NCBI GenBank assembly: GCA_004293285.1
Contig: RDYF01000090.1
Location: 1 to 58,759, forward strand
Length of the DNA stretch: 58,759 nucleotides
Reading direction: 5' to 3'
Source: Verrucomicrobiota bacterium
GTDB lineage: Bacteria; Verrucomicrobiota; Verrucomicrobiia; Verrucomicrobiales; Akkermansiaceae
Shown: piece by piece, positions 9,517 to 20,155 of the stretch
Layout: each line of letters starts with the position of its first letter
How positions within the stretch are numbered: position 1 is the stretch's first letter
Position numbers and translations under genes: made by a program
Notes under the pieces: generated by a model
Told to the model about the DNA's origin: nothing
The model's input: only the letters and a program-made list of their open reading frames with translations
The model's database searches: none

Positions 9517-11300
9517 GCGATTTTCGATAGAGAAAGTTTCAGCAAAGCCGCCACCCCCACGGGCTCTTGTGCTTGCCACGGCAGCCACGCCACGCAGGTC
9601 GCGTGCTTGTCGACGACTTCGGTAAGATACCGACGCTCGGCATGCTCACGCCGCATCAATAAGGGATCGCAGCTGTCGCAGCCGTGCAGACTCTGGTTGA
9701 TCACCCACGCCATCGGCTCGATGCGGGCTCGACGCAAGTCCTGCTGCAACGCCGCCGCTTCGTGGATCGGAGTTGCCTCGGGCAAGGTGACGAGAATCAT
9801 CGAGGTGTAATTCGGATCGCGCAATCTTTCTAACAAATGCACCACTTCCGCTGGCTGCGATGCTCCTGTCTGACGCTCGAGCTCGCGCTGGTAGGCTTCG
9901 CTGGCATCGAGCAAGAGCAGCGTATGCCCCGTAGGCGCGGTATCGAGTACGACAAAACCTTTTTCCCCTCTCGCCACTTCCCGCGCAAAAGCGCGAAAGA
10001 CGGCAATCTCTTCGGTGCACGGCGAACGCAGATCTTCTTCTAACAAAGCACGCGCGGATTCATCGAGGTGCGCCGCTTGCTCGGCCATCACCATGGCGGT
10101 GTATGCAGCGGTTTCTTCGGCGGGATCGATCTGACTCAAGCTCAAGCCCGCACATTGTCCATCGAGCGTCTGCGCCACATGCGCCGCTGGATCGGTGGTG
10201 CTCAAATGCACCGCATGCCCGCGCTCCGCAAGCGCCACGGCGATCGCTGCCGCAACGGTGGTTTTTCCGACTCCTCCTTTGCCCATGGTCATGATGACAC
10301 CTCGACCTTTTTTCTCAAGCTGGTCGACAAGAGCATTCAGGGTCTGCATCGACGGTGCCTGCCACGATGTCGGCATCATCTGACTTGTCGACGCAATGCC
10401 CTCGTCTAACAACTCTCGCAATCCCGCGATCCCCAGAATGTTGATGGCTTTGAGCGGCACGAAACATGTCGGCAAGCTGTCGATGAAATCCGCTGCGGCG
10501 GCGATAGCAGCTGCACCTCGCTCTTGCATCGCTTGAGCGACCCCATCCTCGGTGCACGATGTCACAAACATGCCGTTGATCACCAACTGCTGCTGCGTAA
10601 TGCCGAGCGTACGCAGTTCGATCGACGTTCGTTGCGCCTCGCGCAAAGACGAGCGCTGAGCGCGACTCACCAGCACCATGGTCGTGCTTAGCGGGTTCGC
10701 TAGGGTCGAGACCGTGGCCTCGTAAATGGCGCGTTGTTTTTCCAAACCCGCCAGCGGTCCGAGACAAGACGTGCCACTTTGATTGTCATCGAGAAATTGA
10801 TCCCATGCTTTCGCCAGGCTCATCAGGCGCAAGGTATGGCCCGTAGGCGCGGTATCGAAAACAATGTGATCGTAGGTCGATGCCGCGGACGGATCACCGA
10901 TCAAGCCGGCAAACTCATCAAAGGCGGCAATTTCCACCGTGCATGATCCCGAGAGCTGCTCTTCCATGCTGCGCAAGGCTGTCTCGGGCAAAATGCCTCG
11001 CATCGGCCCAATCAAGCGCTCCCGATACGCCGCGGCGGCCTCCACGGGATTGATGTTGAGCGCGTCCAAGCCGCTCACACCGGGAATCGGGGTCGGCTGA
11101 TTCGAAAGCTTCGTTTCTAACACCTCATCGAGATTCGATGCCGGATCGGTGCTCACCAGTAGCACCCGCTTGCCCGCTTCGGCAAGACGCAGCGCCGTGG
11201 CACAGGAGAGCGACGTTTTTCCCACACCACCTTTTCCGGTGAAAAAAAGATAGCGCGTCGCCGTGGCAGCTGCGGGTCGATAGGGTGTCAGAGTTTTCAT
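9513..11300 (-). CDS. arsA: Arsenical pump-driving ATPase ArsA, two-domain
   Basis: Cytosolic ATPase that energises arsenite efflux. 595 residues made of two homologous halves, each with a deviant Walker [10 protein letters not shown] at about 22-30 and GKGGVGKTT at about 340-348. Each half also has the DTAPTGHTL signature. Cys120, Cys179 and Cys428 sit in the contexts SGSCTVE, GTSCLG and RSPCTEE, matching the three arsenite-binding cysteines of E. coli ArsA. ArsA is usually described with ArsB; here it is paired with ACR3, a combination known from several phyla. Start chosen at MKTLTPYRP. Confidence 0.95.
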   Translation of the reverse strand: MKTLTPYRPAAATATRYLFFTGKGGVGKTSLSCATALRLAEAGKRVLLVSTDPASNLDEVLETKLSNQPTPIPGVSGLDALNINPVEAAAAYRERLIGPMRGILPETALRSMEEQLSGSCTVEIAAFDEFAGLIGDPSAASTYDHIVFDTAPTGHTLRLMSLAKAWDQFLDDNQSGTSCLGPLAGLEKQRAIYEATVSTLANPLSTTMVLVSRAQRSSLREAQRTSIELRTLGITQQQLVINGMFVTSCTEDGVAQAMQERGAAAIAAAADFIDSLPTCFVPLKAINILGIAGLRELLDEGIASTSQMMPTSWQAPSMQTLNALVDQLEKKGRGVIMTMGKGGVGKTTVAAAIAVALAERGHAVHLSTTDPAAHVAQTLDGQCAGLSLSQIDPAEETAAYTAMVMAEQAAHLDESARALLEEDLRSPCTEEIAVFRAFAREVARGEKGFVVLDTAPTGHTLLLLDASEAYQRELERQTGASQPAEVVHLLERLRDPNYTSMILVTLPEATPIHEAAALQQDLRRARIEPMAWVINQSLHGCDSCDPLLMRREHAERRYLTEVVDKHATCVAWLPWQAQEPVGVAALLKLSLSKIA

Positions 11301-11311
11301 CGGTTGGCAAA

Positions 11312-11626
11312 TTAGGCCGAAAAATCGCGCACCCACTCACGACGCTCTTCTTGGGTGGGATAGCGACCCTTGAAACGCAAGACCCCATCGCAGAACACCA
11401 AGGGCAGACACTCGGTGCCTTCTTCCTTCAGCAGCTCTTGCACCGTCGGATGTTGCGCAAAGGCGAGAGCTTGTTGACTCAGATTGTAGCGCTCGACCTT
11501 CGCCCCACGCTGGGTAAATTGCACCAACACGGCCGCAAAATTGATCAAATCGGGATCAATGCTGGTGCCACAAATGCCGGTGGAACAACACATCGGCGGA
11601 TCGTAAACTTGGATATGCTTGATCAT
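11312..11626 (-). CDS. arsD: Arsenite metallochaperone ArsD
   Basis: Delivers As(III) to ArsA and can act as a weak repressor. From MIKHIQVYDPPMCCSTGICG the protein has 104 residues. The vicinal Cys13-Cys14 and Cys19 correspond to the Cys12/13/18 arsenite site of the E. coli protein. The remaining thioredoxin-like fold (LPLVFCDGVLRFKGRYPT) is typical. An ATG 18 bases further upstream is possible but would overlap arsR. It lies between arsR and arsA in the same orientation. Confidence 0.92.
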   Translation of the reverse strand: MIKHIQVYDPPMCCSTGICGTSIDPDLINFAAVLVQFTQRGAKVERYNLSQQALAFAQHPTVQELLKEEGTECLPLVFCDGVLRFKGRYPTQEERREWVRDFSA

Positions 11627-11630
11627 AACT

Positions 11631-11948
11631 TTAGGATGGGGCATTCGAATGAAAATCGTCCAAACAACAGAAAAGATTCAACAGGCAAGGCTTGCGCAGC
11701 GTGTAAAAGACCTGCGTGCCACGTCGCTCGGCACACACAATGCCGACACCGCGCAGCACGGAGAGATGGTTCGAAACCGTGGAAATGTCCAACTGCACCA
11801 AGGCCGTCAGATCGGCTACGCAATGCTCGCCTTCCGCGAGAGCACTGACGATCCTCACTCGCGCCGGATGACCCAGTGCCTTGAAGACTTCCGCCACTCG
11901 CAGAAAGTCCTCGCGATTCTGAGGTAGTTTGGTCTCGCAACGGCTCAT
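11631..11948 (-). CDS. arsR: ArsR/SmtB-family arsenic-responsive repressor
   Basis: 105-residue winged-helix repressor, first gene of the ars operon. It has FKALGHPARVRIVSAL (helix 1-2) and DISTVSNHLSVLRGVGIVCAERRGTQ split across the recognition helix and wing. Cysteines that could bind As(III) are present: Cys4 near the N-terminus, Cys43 in EHCVADL, and a Cys pair near the C-terminus (NLFCCLDDF). The placement differs from the classical ELCVCDL site, where two cysteines flank a valine; only one is kept here. It probably represses its own promoter through the palindrome at 11961-11983. Confidence 0.9.
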   Translation of the reverse strand: MSRCETKLPQNREDFLRVAEVFKALGHPARVRIVSALAEGEHCVADLTALVQLDISTVSNHLSVLRGVGIVCAERRGTQVFYTLRKPCLLNLFCCLDDFHSNAPS

Positions 11949-11954
11949 GCCTGC

Positions 11955-11983
11955 TATATTTTGCTATTTTGCCAAATAAGCAA
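11955..11983 (-). promoter_or_regulatory. ars operon promoter overlapped by a palindromic operator
   Basis: Read on the minus strand, TTGCTT (11978-11983) and AATATA (11955-11960) are separated by exactly 17 bases, a good -35/-10 pair. The spacer and -35 are covered by an inverted repeat at 11961-11983: TTGCTATTTTG facing the complement of CAAATAAGCAA. This is a plausible ArsR operator. The -10 lies only six bases before the arsR ATG, so the mRNA may be leaderless or nearly so. Promoter and operator are predicted from pattern only. Confidence 0.6.
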
Positions 11984-12081
11984 GAATAAAATGCCATGAC
12001 ACCCTTTTCGGCTTCATGGCAAGAATTCAACTTGTGATAGGAGGCGCGCTTGGTTATTCCCCGCTGACACCCATTTTCTTC

Positions 12082-13371
12082 ATGGCTCGTTCATCCAACT
12101 TATCCATGTGCTCCTTTTGCGGAAAAGGTCACTCCGAAGTCAAAAAACTCATTGCCGGGCCAGGGGTCTACATTTGCAATGAATGCGTCGATCTCTGCGT
12201 ATCGATTCTTGATAAGGAGCTGCGTTCACCCGATTCTCAAAAATCCAACGCTAAGGGCAAGCGCGCCGCACTGCCCACTCCTGCGGAGTTGCGCCGTCAA
12301 TTGGATCTGCATGTGATCGGTCAAGAGCATGCCAAAAAGGTGCTCTCGGTCGCTGTCTACAATCACTACCAGCGCCTCAATCAACCCACCGGCAGCAGTG
12401 CAAAGGAGTATGAGGGCGTGGAGATCGAGAAGTCGAATGTCCTCCTCCTCGGCCCCACGGGCTCAGGAAAAACCCTGCTCGCGCGCACCCTCGCCCGCTC
12501 GCTGGATGTGCCGTTTTGCATTGTCGATGCCACCACACTCACCGAAGCCGGCTATGTCGGCGAGGACGTGGAAAACATCATTTTGCGTTTGCTGCAGGCG
12601 TCCGACTTCGATGTCGCGAAGGCGGAACGTGGCATCATTTATGTCGATGAAATCGATAAAATCGGTCGCAAAACGGAAAATGTCTCGATCACCCGCGATG
12701 TCTCGGGCGAGGGCGTGCAGCAGGCTTTGCTGAAAATCCTCGAAGGCACGATCTGCAATGTTCCACCGCAAGGTGGCCGCAAGCACCCGCAGCAGGAATA
12801 CATCCAGGTGAATACCGAGAAAATCCTCTTCATCTGCGGCGGTGCTTTTGTCGGACTCGAAGACAAAATCCGCCGTCGTTTGGGCAAGAATACGCTCGGT
12901 TTTCACAGCAATGACAGCGCGCTGAATGAGATCGACCCGACGCGCAACATCCTGGAAATGACTCTGCCAGAAGACTTGCTCCATTTCGGCCTGATCCCCG
13001 AGTTCATCGGTCGTCTGCCCGTCATTTCGTCGCTGCGCCAACTGACCGAAGATGAGTTGATCCAAATTCTCACGGAACCGAAAAATGCTCTCGTCAAGCA
13101 ATACGCCAAACAGCTTTCGCTCAATGGTGTGAAGCTGAATGTCACGCGCGATGCCCTCAAGGCCTTTGCTGAGGAAGCGATCAAACGCGGCACTGGCGCG
13201 CGTGCCCTGCGCTCGATCTTCGAACGCATCATGCTCGATGTGATGTATGAAATTCCGTCGCGCACCGACGTAGAAATGGTCACCATCACCCGCCAAGCGG
13301 TGCTTGGTGAGAAACCTCCCACGCTCAAGAAGCGACGCGCCGATGGCTCGAAAGCCGAGGACGCTGCTTGA
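12082..13371 (+). CDS. clpX: ATP-dependent Clp protease ATP-binding subunit ClpX
   Basis: AAA+ unfoldase that feeds substrates to ClpP. 429 residues from [16 protein letters not shown]. The N-terminal zinc finger uses Cys10, Cys13, Cys32 and Cys35. Walker A GPTGSGKT is at about 124-131, followed by [11 protein letters not shown], Walker [11 protein letters not shown], the RKHPQQEY pore-2 region and the sensor-2 segment [12 protein letters not shown]. All ClpX blocks are present at normal length. An open frame extends 22 codons upstream but that part is not conserved. No clpP or tig lies beside it, unlike the common tig-clpP-clpX order. Confidence 0.96.
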   Translation: MARSSNLSMCSFCGKGHSEVKKLIAGPGVYICNECVDLCVSILDKELRSPDSQKSNAKGKRAALPTPAELRRQLDLHVIGQEHAKKVLSVAVYNHYQRLNQPTGSSAKEYEGVEIEKSNVLLLGPTGSGKTLLARTLARSLDVPFCIVDATTLTEAGYVGEDVENIILRLLQASDFDVAKAERGIIYVDEIDKIGRKTENVSITRDVSGEGVQQALLKILEGTICNVPPQGGRKHPQQEYIQVNTEKILFICGGAFVGLEDKIRRRLGKNTLGFHSNDSALNEIDPTRNILEMTLPEDLLHFGLIPEFIGRLPVISSLRQLTEDELIQILTEPKNALVKQYAKQLSLNGVKLNVTRDALKAFAEEAIKRGTGARALRSIFERIMLDVMYEIPSRTDVEMVTITRQAVLGEKPPTLKKRRADGSKAEDAA

Positions 13372-13444
13372 TGCCTGCATTTAGGATTTTGCCTTGCGAA
13401 AACCATCCCTCTCCCCTATCCCAATCGCCAACGACCTTCTGACC

Positions 13445-14844
13445 ATGCCGAAGAAAGTATTCCTATCCATCGACCTCGGAGCTGGCTCCGGACGCATCAT
13501 CGCCGCGAAAACGGACATGCAGCATCTTTATCTCGAAGAGGCCCCGGCGGGTCGTACTGGAACATCGTCGGCCTCTACCGCGATATCCTCGAAGGCCTGC
13601 GCAAAGCAGTTGCCGCGTATGGCGACCGCATTTGCTCGATCGGCATCGATACCTGGGGCTGTGACTTCGGCCTCTTTGATCGCAATGGTCGACTGCTGGG
13701 CATGCCGCACCAATACCGCGATGAACGCTTTGAGGGCATGGCCGAGGAAATGCATCGCCGCATCAGCGAACAGGAAGTGTTCCAGCACACCGGCGTGCGC
13801 ACGAATTTCTACAACAGCTCGCTGCATTTGCTCGCTGAGCAAATCCGCCAATCTCCCGAGCTGCTGGAAGCGGATCGTTTGCTCTTCATCCCCGACCTTC
13901 TTGCCTATTGGCTCACAGGGGAAATGTGCAATGAGCGCACGGTCGCTTCGACCTCGCAGTTGTTCGACCCGAATACCAATGACTGGGCCTGGCCTGTCAT
14001 CGATGCTCTCGGCCTGCCACGTCGGATTTTTGGCAAGGTCGTCGCCCCCGGCACGGTCGTCGGAAACATCCGCGCGGAAGTCGCCGACTACATTGGCAAA
14101 GCTGATATCCCGGTGATCGCATCGGCCTCGCACGACACCGCCTCTGCCGTCGCCGGCATCCCGATGAGCCAAGGCGACAATCTCTGGCTGTCTTCCGGCA
14201 CTTGGTCCATCATGGGTCTTGAGTCGCCGCAACCGATCACCTCGTCCGCCGCTTTTGAAGCCGGTTTTTGCAATGAACTCGGTCACAGCGGCACGGTTCG
14301 CTTCCTCAAAAACATCTCCGGCCTGTGGCTGATTCAAGAGTGCAAACGCCAGTGGGCCATCGATGGCGAGGACCTCGACTACGCCGCTCTGGCCGAACTC
14401 GCGATTGAAGCACCGGCTTTCACGGCTTTCATCGATCCCGACCACCCGAGTTTCTCGACGGCGGGCGACATGCCAGAGAAAATCCAAGAATACTGCCGCG
14501 CCACCGGTCAGGACGTGCCGCAAGTGAAAGGAAAAATCCTCCGCGTCGCCACGGATTCGATCGCCCTGAAGTACCGCATGACCTACGACAAAATTTGCAG
14601 CATGACGGGTTCGTCGTTCAAACGACTCCACGTCGGCGGCGGCGGCATTCAAAACACCTACCTCACCCAAGCAGCCACTTCCTGCGGCAACATCGCCGTG
14701 CAAATGATCGCCACGGGGCACTTGCCATCGATGGTGGAGGCGCGCGAGCTGATCAAGAACTCCTTTGAGTTCAAAACCTACCTCCCCCAAGACAGCGCCG
14801 ATTGGGAGCAGGCCTATGAACGCTTTTTGAAGGTGATCGCCTGA
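13445..14844 (+). pseudogene. rhaB: Rhamnulokinase, frame broken near 13545
   Basis: FGGY-family sugar kinase that phosphorylates L-rhamnulose. The N-terminus has FLSIDLGAGSGRIIAA. The first frame ends its resemblance at LYLEEA, and a second frame resumes with GGSYWNIVGLYRDILEGL, then IGIDTWGCDFGLFD, YRDERFEG, a well-kept middle, and the C-terminal RLHVGGGGIQN ATP-binding loop. E. coli RhaB has about 10 more residues between the matching points, so roughly 28-34 bases seem missing. The rest of the gene shows no decay. It may be a pseudogene or an assembly error. A hairpin terminator follows at 14890. Confidence 0.82.
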
Positions 14845-14889
14845 TCTCTCATCCGCAAAGATCCTCCACGGGGGCACTAGCATCTCCAA

Positions 14890-14918
14890 CCAGCGCAGCT
14901 GCGGCGCTGGTTTTTTTT
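14890..14918 (+). terminator. Rho-independent terminator after the rhamnulokinase gene
   Basis: CCAGCGC (14890-14896) pairs with GCGCTGG (14904-14910), followed by eight T residues. It lies 46 bases after the rhamnulokinase stop and before the SulP gene on the same strand. Confidence 0.8.
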
Positions 14919-14980
14919 CCTTCTGTTTCCCACCGCGCCGCGTGGTGGGGTCTCTTGTTTTCCCTGATCGCCCCACTGAC

Positions 14981-16432
14981 ATGCCTTTTTCTTCTCTTCA
15001 ACAAAACTGGTTCTCGAATCTGCGCGGCGATATCCTCGCCGGGATCGTCGTCGCGCTCGCTCTGATCCCTGAAGCGATTGCTTTTTCTCTCATCGCGGGT
15101 GTCGACCCGAAGGTCGGGCTTTACGCGTCGTTTTGCATCGCCGTGGTTATCGCCTTTGTCGGTGGCCGCCCAGCCATGATCTCGGCAGCCACAGGAGCGA
15201 TGGCTTTGCTGATGGTCACGCTAGTGAAAGATCACGGTCTTCAGTATCTGTTAGCGACCACTTTGCTCACGGGCGTGATTCAAATCATCATGAGCTGGCT
15301 GCGCATCGGCAATGTCATGCGCTTTGTCTCGCGGGCGGTGATGCTCGCGCAGTTGCCCGAACTGGATCTCTCGGTGGAGCGTGTCTCGTGGATCACCTAT
15401 GCCATGGTCGCGGGCGGTCTTGCGATCATTTACTTGCTGCCCCGCCTCACCAAGGCCGTGCCCTCGCCACTGGTTTGCATTATCGTGCTCACGATCGTAG
15501 CGATGGTAATGAAGCTCGATGTCCGCCGCGTGGGCGACCTCGGTGAACTGCCTGATACCTTGCCCATTTTTCTCTGGCCGGATGTGCCGCTGAATTGGCA
15601 AACGCTGCAAATCATTTTCCCCACCGCCATGGGCCTCGCCTGTGTGGGATTGCTGGAATCGCTGATGACGGCGCAAATCGTCGATGACATGACGGAAACG
15701 AAAAGCGATAAGAACCAAGAAGCTCGCGGGCAAGGCATCGCCAATATCGTCGCCGGTCTTTTTGGTGGCATGGCTGGTTGTGCGATGATTGGTCAATCGG
15801 TGATCAATGTGAAATCCGGCGCTCGCACGCGCCTCTCGACTCTCATCGCAGGGGTGGTGCTCTTGATTCTCCTCTTGGTACTGGGTCCATGGGTCAAACA
15901 AATCCCCATGCCCGCCTTGGTCGCGGTGATGGTGATGGTCTCGATCGGCACTTTTTCCTGGGCCTCTTTGAAAAACCTTTTCATCCACCCCTACACCACC
16001 AGCTTGGTGACGATTGTCACGGTGGTCACGGTAGTTTACACCCACAATCTCGCTCTGGGCGTGGGCGCCGGTGTGCTGCTTGCATCGCTGTTTTTCGCAC
16101 GCAAAATCGCTCAGGTGATTCGCATCACTCACACCGACCACGACAGAATCCGCGCTTACACCGTGCTGGGGCAGGTATTTTTTGTCTCTGCGGAAACATT
16201 TTCGCAGGCCTTCGATTTCTCGAAAAATCACGAGAAGGTGATCATCGATCTCACGCACGCTCACTTCTGGGATCTCACGGCCGTGGGCGCACTGGATAAG
16301 GTGGTCCTCAAGTTCCGCCGCGCTGGCACGGAAGTGGAGGTTCAGGGCATGAATGAGGCCACGGCCACTATCGTCAGTAAGCTCGCCGTGCATGATAAAA
16401 CCGAGGCTCTCGACCGCTTGCTCGAGCACTAA
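14981..16432 (+). CDS. SulP-family anion transporter with STAS domain
   Basis: Inner-membrane transporter of the SLC26/SulP family, which moves sulfate, bicarbonate or other anions. 483 residues from [10 protein letters not shown]. The first helices carry [20 protein letters not shown], the usual SulP signature. About 10-12 membrane segments follow, with [16 protein letters not shown] in the middle, and a C-terminal STAS domain covers roughly residues 385-483 ([22 protein letters not shown]). The closeness to a CysJ-like gene invites a sulfate guess, but bacterial SulP proteins of this type are often bicarbonate/Na+ transporters. Substrate not assigned. Confidence 0.85.
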   Translation: MPFSSLQQNWFSNLRGDILAGIVVALALIPEAIAFSLIAGVDPKVGLYASFCIAVVIAFVGGRPAMISAATGAMALLMVTLVKDHGLQYLLATTLLTGVIQIIMSWLRIGNVMRFVSRAVMLAQLPELDLSVERVSWITYAMVAGGLAIIYLLPRLTKAVPSPLVCIIVLTIVAMVMKLDVRRVGDLGELPDTLPIFLWPDVPLNWQTLQIIFPTAMGLACVGLLESLMTAQIVDDMTETKSDKNQEARGQGIANIVAGLFGGMAGCAMIGQSVINVKSGARTRLSTLIAGVVLLILLLVLGPWVKQIPMPALVAVMVMVSIGTFSWASLKNLFIHPYTTSLVTIVTVVTVVYTHNLALGVGAGVLLASLFFARKIAQVIRITHTDHDRIRAYTVLGQVFFVSAETFSQAFDFSKNHEKVIIDLTHAHFWDLTAVGALDKVVLKFRRAGTEVEVQGMNEATATIVSKLAVHDKTEALDRLLEH

Positions 16433-16570
16433 GTCCCCAGAGATTGCGCCGATTTCGCTTTGTCCATGAAAATGGCGCGATCCTTGCTTGAAATGTTTGC
16501 CATCTCGGCCTAACCTAGAGCGCCGCCGCTCCCATGGCCGCCGGAATTGGCTTTTTCCCACTATCCTAAC

Positions 16571-18207
16571 ATGTCTCAGCATCCTTTTGTTCCCGACGAC
16601 GCCCCCTTCACACCCGAACAACGCCTGTGGCTCAACCGCGCCGTGGCCGGACCTCCCGTCCCTGTGACAGTGCTTTACGCATCACAAACGGGCAATGCCG
16701 AGGGCCTCGCCAAGAAGCTCGTCAAGGATCTGAAAAAAGGAAATTTCCTCCCCACGATGTCGGACATCGCGCAATACGATGCCGCGAAACTCCCTGCGGA
16801 AAAACACGTGCTGCTCATCGCCAGCACTTACGGCGATGGCGAACCTCCCGACTCCGCTGCCGATTTCCATAAGTGGCTGATGGCGGAATCCGCACCCTCT
16901 CTCGCTGGGGTGAAATACTCGGTCCTCGCCCTCGGCGATTCGTCTTATCCCGATTTCTGCCAGTGCGGCATTGATTTCGACCTGCGCTTCGAAGCGCTCG
17001 GCGCGGAACGCATCTACCCACGCGTCGATTGCGATGTCGAGTTCGACGCCGAATACAAGGCCTGGTCGCAAGGCATCATGTCCCTGCTCGCCCCCGCTGG
17101 CGCCGTCGCTGCGGTGCCGATGGCTCTCGATCAAGAAGAGGACGGCTATTCGAAAAATCGCCCCTTCCCCGCTCCCATCATTCGCCAATACAATCTGAAT
17201 GGCAAGGGCTCGGAAAAGCGCACACATCATATCGAAATTTCACTCGATGGCTCAGGCCTGAGCTACCAAGTGGGCGATGCCCTCGGCGTTTACCCACAGA
17301 ACAGCGCGGCGCTTGTCGATGAGCTTCTCCGCTCCGCGAGGCTCTCATCCGCCACTACGACATCCGCACTCTCACCAGTTCGTTGATTGAAAAATGGCAA
17401 GCTCGCAGCGGTTCGCCGTTTCTGCGCTCGCTCGTTGCCGCCAATGATAAACAAGCCTACCAAGATTTCATCTGGGGCCGCGAACTCATCGATCTGGCGC
17501 TCGACTACCCTGCCGATTTCACCGACGCCGAGGACTTTGTCGCCATTTTGCGCAAGCTTCAACCACGGCTTTACTCGATTTCCTCCAGCCCACTCGCCCA
17601 CCCTGGCGAAGTGCATCTGACGGTTGGCGAAGTCACTTACCGCACCTTCGGACGTGAGCGCGGGGGCGTTTGCTCGACCTTCCTTGCTCGCCTCGCCGCA
17701 GGCGACACCACTGGCGTCTATCTCCACGAGAACCCCGCTTTCCGTTTGCCCGAAAATCCCAGCACGCCGCTGATCATGGTCGGCCCCGGAACGGGCATTG
17801 CGCCCTTCCGCGCTTTCCTCGAAGACCGCCAAGCCACTGGAGCCAAAGGCCGCAATTGGCTGTTTTTCGGCAATCCCCACGCCGCCACGGATTTCCTCTA
17901 TCAGGAGCAACTGGAGCAGTTTTTCAAAGATGGCCTGCTCGAGCGCCTCGACACGGCATTTTCGCGCGACCAAGCGAAGAAAATCTACGTGCAAGACCGC
18001 ATGAAAGAGCAAGGCGCGGAGTTGTGGAAATGGCTCGAAGAAGGTGCCGCGTTCTACGTCTGTGGCGATGCCTCACGCATGGCGAAGGATGTCGATGTCG
18101 CCCTCCACGATGCCATCCAAACCCACGGTGGCAAGACGGCCGAGGAAGCCGCCGCCTACGTCGCGCAAATGAAAAAAGACAAACGCTACCAGCGCGACGT
18201 CTATTGA
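16571..18207 (+). pseudogene. CysJ-like sulfite reductase flavoprotein, frame broken near 17338
   Basis: NADPH-dependent diflavin reductase like the alpha subunit of sulfite reductase. It passes electrons from NADPH through FAD and FMN. The first frame holds a flavodoxin domain (LYASQTGNAEG near residue 36, STYGDGEPPDSA, LALGDSSYPDFCQCG) and the start of the FAD domain (YQVGDALGVYPQNSAAL). It breaks after VDELLRSA. The second frame resumes with ALIRHYDIRTLTSSLIEKW and continues through RLYSISSSP (FAD), GGVCSTFLA and VGPGTGIAPFRAF (NADPH) to the C-terminal tyrosine. About 50-70 bases seem to be missing. No hemoprotein (cysI) partner is adjacent. Confidence 0.82.
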
Positions 18208-18236
18208 TCGCTCACCGAACGAACCAAGGAAACCAC

Positions 18237-18270
18237 GAGCCGCAGCACCCACTGCGGCTCGTTTTCTTTT
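18237..18270 (+). terminator. Rho-independent terminator after the CysJ-like gene
   Basis: GAGCCGCA (18237-18244) pairs with TGCGGCTC (18253-18260), followed by GTTTTCTTTT. It separates the flavoprotein gene from the fucosidase promoter region. Confidence 0.8.
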
Positions 18271-18279
18271 ACACACGCT

Positions 18280-18301
18280 TGTGGCCACTTCATGCCACAT
18301 G
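18280..18301. promoter_or_regulatory. 22-nt palindromic box upstream of the fucosidase gene (copy 1)
   Basis: TGTGGC, eight bases, then GCCACA form a perfect 6-bp inverted repeat. The whole 22-nt block, including the eight spacer bases and a final TG, is identical to 20818-20839. It begins ten bases after the T-tract of the preceding terminator and ends 54 bases before the fucosidase ATG, where an activator or repressor site would be expected. Binding protein unknown; the neighbouring LuxR-type regulator is the obvious candidate. Confidence 0.6.
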
Positions 18302-18355
18302 CGTCATTTCCCGATTACGACTATCTATCAGGGCGCAAGATCCTCACTCGCTGTC

Positions 18356-20107
18356 ATGATTCACCTACTCCGATCCCTCATCCCTCTGCTTCTCCTTTCC
18401 TCTTCTGTCATCTCCGCCGCAGAAATACACAAGTCAACCCCGAACATGAAATGGTGGCGCGATGGCCGATTCGGCATGTTCATCCACTGGGGACCTGTTT
18501 CGATCACCGGCCAGGAAATCAGTTTCTCTCGCGGCAAATCAAATCCCCACGCGCCCTACGGCAATGGCCCGACAGCTGTCGATGTCTATGACAATCTTTA
18601 CAAGCAATTTAACCCCGTCAAATTTGATGCGGATGAATGGGTCGCCATCGCCCAAAAGGCAGGCATGAAGTACATCGTGCTCACCGCTAAACACTGCGAT
18701 AGCTTTCTGCTATGGGATTCGAAAACCGACAACTACAACATCATGAATACCCCCTTTGGCCGCGATGTGGTCAAGGAGCTCTCCGTCGCAGCAGAGAAGG
18801 CGAAGATCCCTTTTTGCGTCTATTTTTGCCCCGGTGATTGGAAGGACCCCGATTGCCGCCACCCAGAAAACAATCCGCTTTTTGTGAAGCGCATGCACGA
18901 TCAGCTCACTGAGCTTCTCACCCAATACGGAAAAATTCCCCTCGTCTGGTTCGATTTCGATGGCTACCCCTGCCCCACTCAGCCGAAGGAAACGGCTACT
19001 CTCGTGCGCAAGCTCCAGCCTGGCATCATCATCACCAATCGCCTCGAGGCCATGACAACCGATGAATCGCACGGACGCATCGGCCCCTGGGGCGATTACG
19101 CTACACCAGAACAATTCGTCGGCGGCTATGCCGATGACGCACCATGGGAGACCTGCATGACCATTGCCAATCAATGGAGCTGGCGACCCAATGACCCCAT
19201 CAAGTCTCTCGATCACTGCCTCCGCGTGCTCGTCGGCACCGTCGGCGGTGATGGCAATCTGCTCTTTAACGTCGGCCCTAAGCCCGATGGCGAGATCGAG
19301 CCCGATCAAGTCACCCGACTCCAAGAAATGGGCGCTTGGTTGCAAAAAAACGGCGAATCCATCTACGGCACGCGTGGCGGGCCATGGCACCCCACGCCAC
19401 ACTACGCCGCCACCCGCACGAAGGATGCCATTTACCTTCACATCTTTGGTAAGCCAGGCATGCCCTTCAGTCTCCCGGCTCTCGCAGCGGAGGTGAAATC
19501 TGCCACCCTGCTCGACGGCACGCCCGTTGCTTTTGGCCAAAGCAGTCTCGCTTTTACCGTCGCCCCACCACCCGCCAAGATGGACGCCATCATCACGGTC
19601 GTGAAAATTCTCATCAAAGAAGACCCGCTCACCATCGCCGCCATCCCACCACTTTCTATTACCGGGTCTTTCGCCTATCGCAAGCCGGCAAAAGCCTCGA
19701 GCAATATCGCCGAGCGCTACATGCACACACCCGCCGCCGCTTTTGACGACAATCCCCGCACCTACTGGACTCCCGGCCGTGATGAAGCCGTGGCTGAATC
19801 GCTCTATGGCAAAACTTTTGCCGCCATCACGCCCGACCGACCACTGTGGCTCAAGGAAAGCTGGCTCGCCGTCGATCTGCTGGAACCGAAAACCGTCAGC
19901 CGCATGGTCATCGGCGATGGCTGGGACCCCGTGCAGGAATGGAAGGTCGAGTATCTCCATGAAAACACCTGGAAAGAAGCCGTCAAAGGCACGACCATGG
20001 GCCAACGCCTCGAAGTCACGCTCCCGCAACCCGTCACAGCACAAAAATTCCGCCTCTCCCTCAAGGCAAACGGCCGCACCGCGATTCGGGAATGGCAAAT
20101 GTTTTGA
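18356..20107 (+). CDS. Secreted alpha-L-fucosidase, GH29, with C-terminal discoidin-like domain
   Basis: Hydrolyses terminal alpha-L-fucose from polysaccharides. 583 residues from MIHLLRSLIPLLLL, a clear signal peptide ending near SAAE. The GH29 barrel has WWRDGRFGMFIHWGP, YIVLTAKHCDSFLLWDS and LVWFDFDGYPC (the Asp is the likely nucleophile), then GDGNLLFNVGPKPDG. The last 150 residues (ASSNIAERYMHTPAAAFDD, IREWQMF) look like an F5/8 type C carbohydrate-binding module. It is preceded by the 22-nt palindrome and followed by a response regulator gene 48 bases away on the same strand. Confidence 0.92.
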   Translation: MIHLLRSLIPLLLLSSSVISAAEIHKSTPNMKWWRDGRFGMFIHWGPVSITGQEISFSRGKSNPHAPYGNGPTAVDVYDNLYKQFNPVKFDADEWVAIAQKAGMKYIVLTAKHCDSFLLWDSKTDNYNIMNTPFGRDVVKELSVAAEKAKIPFCVYFCPGDWKDPDCRHPENNPLFVKRMHDQLTELLTQYGKIPLVWFDFDGYPCPTQPKETATLVRKLQPGIIITNRLEAMTTDESHGRIGPWGDYATPEQFVGGYADDAPWETCMTIANQWSWRPNDPIKSLDHCLRVLVGTVGGDGNLLFNVGPKPDGEIEPDQVTRLQEMGAWLQKNGESIYGTRGGPWHPTPHYAATRTKDAIYLHIFGKPGMPFSLPALAAEVKSATLLDGTPVAFGQSSLAFTVAPPPAKMDAIITVVKILIKEDPLTIAAIPPLSITGSFAYRKPAKASSNIAERYMHTPAAAFDDNPRTYWTPGRDEAVAESLYGKTFAAITPDRPLWLKESWLAVDLLEPKTVSRMVIGDGWDPVQEWKVEYLHENTWKEAVKGTTMGQRLEVTLPQPVTAQKFRLSLKANGRTAIREWQMF

Positions 20108-20155
20108 CGCTCTCTCACTTGCCATGTGGAGTCATAAAGCCTAAGTTCTTGCACC

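Noticed and set aside
16571..18207. Naturally split flavoprotein with separate flavodoxin and reductase subunits
   Set aside because: The break falls inside the FAD-binding region, not at a domain border. Part of the connecting helix is missing and the second frame has no plausible independent start before ALIRHYDIR.
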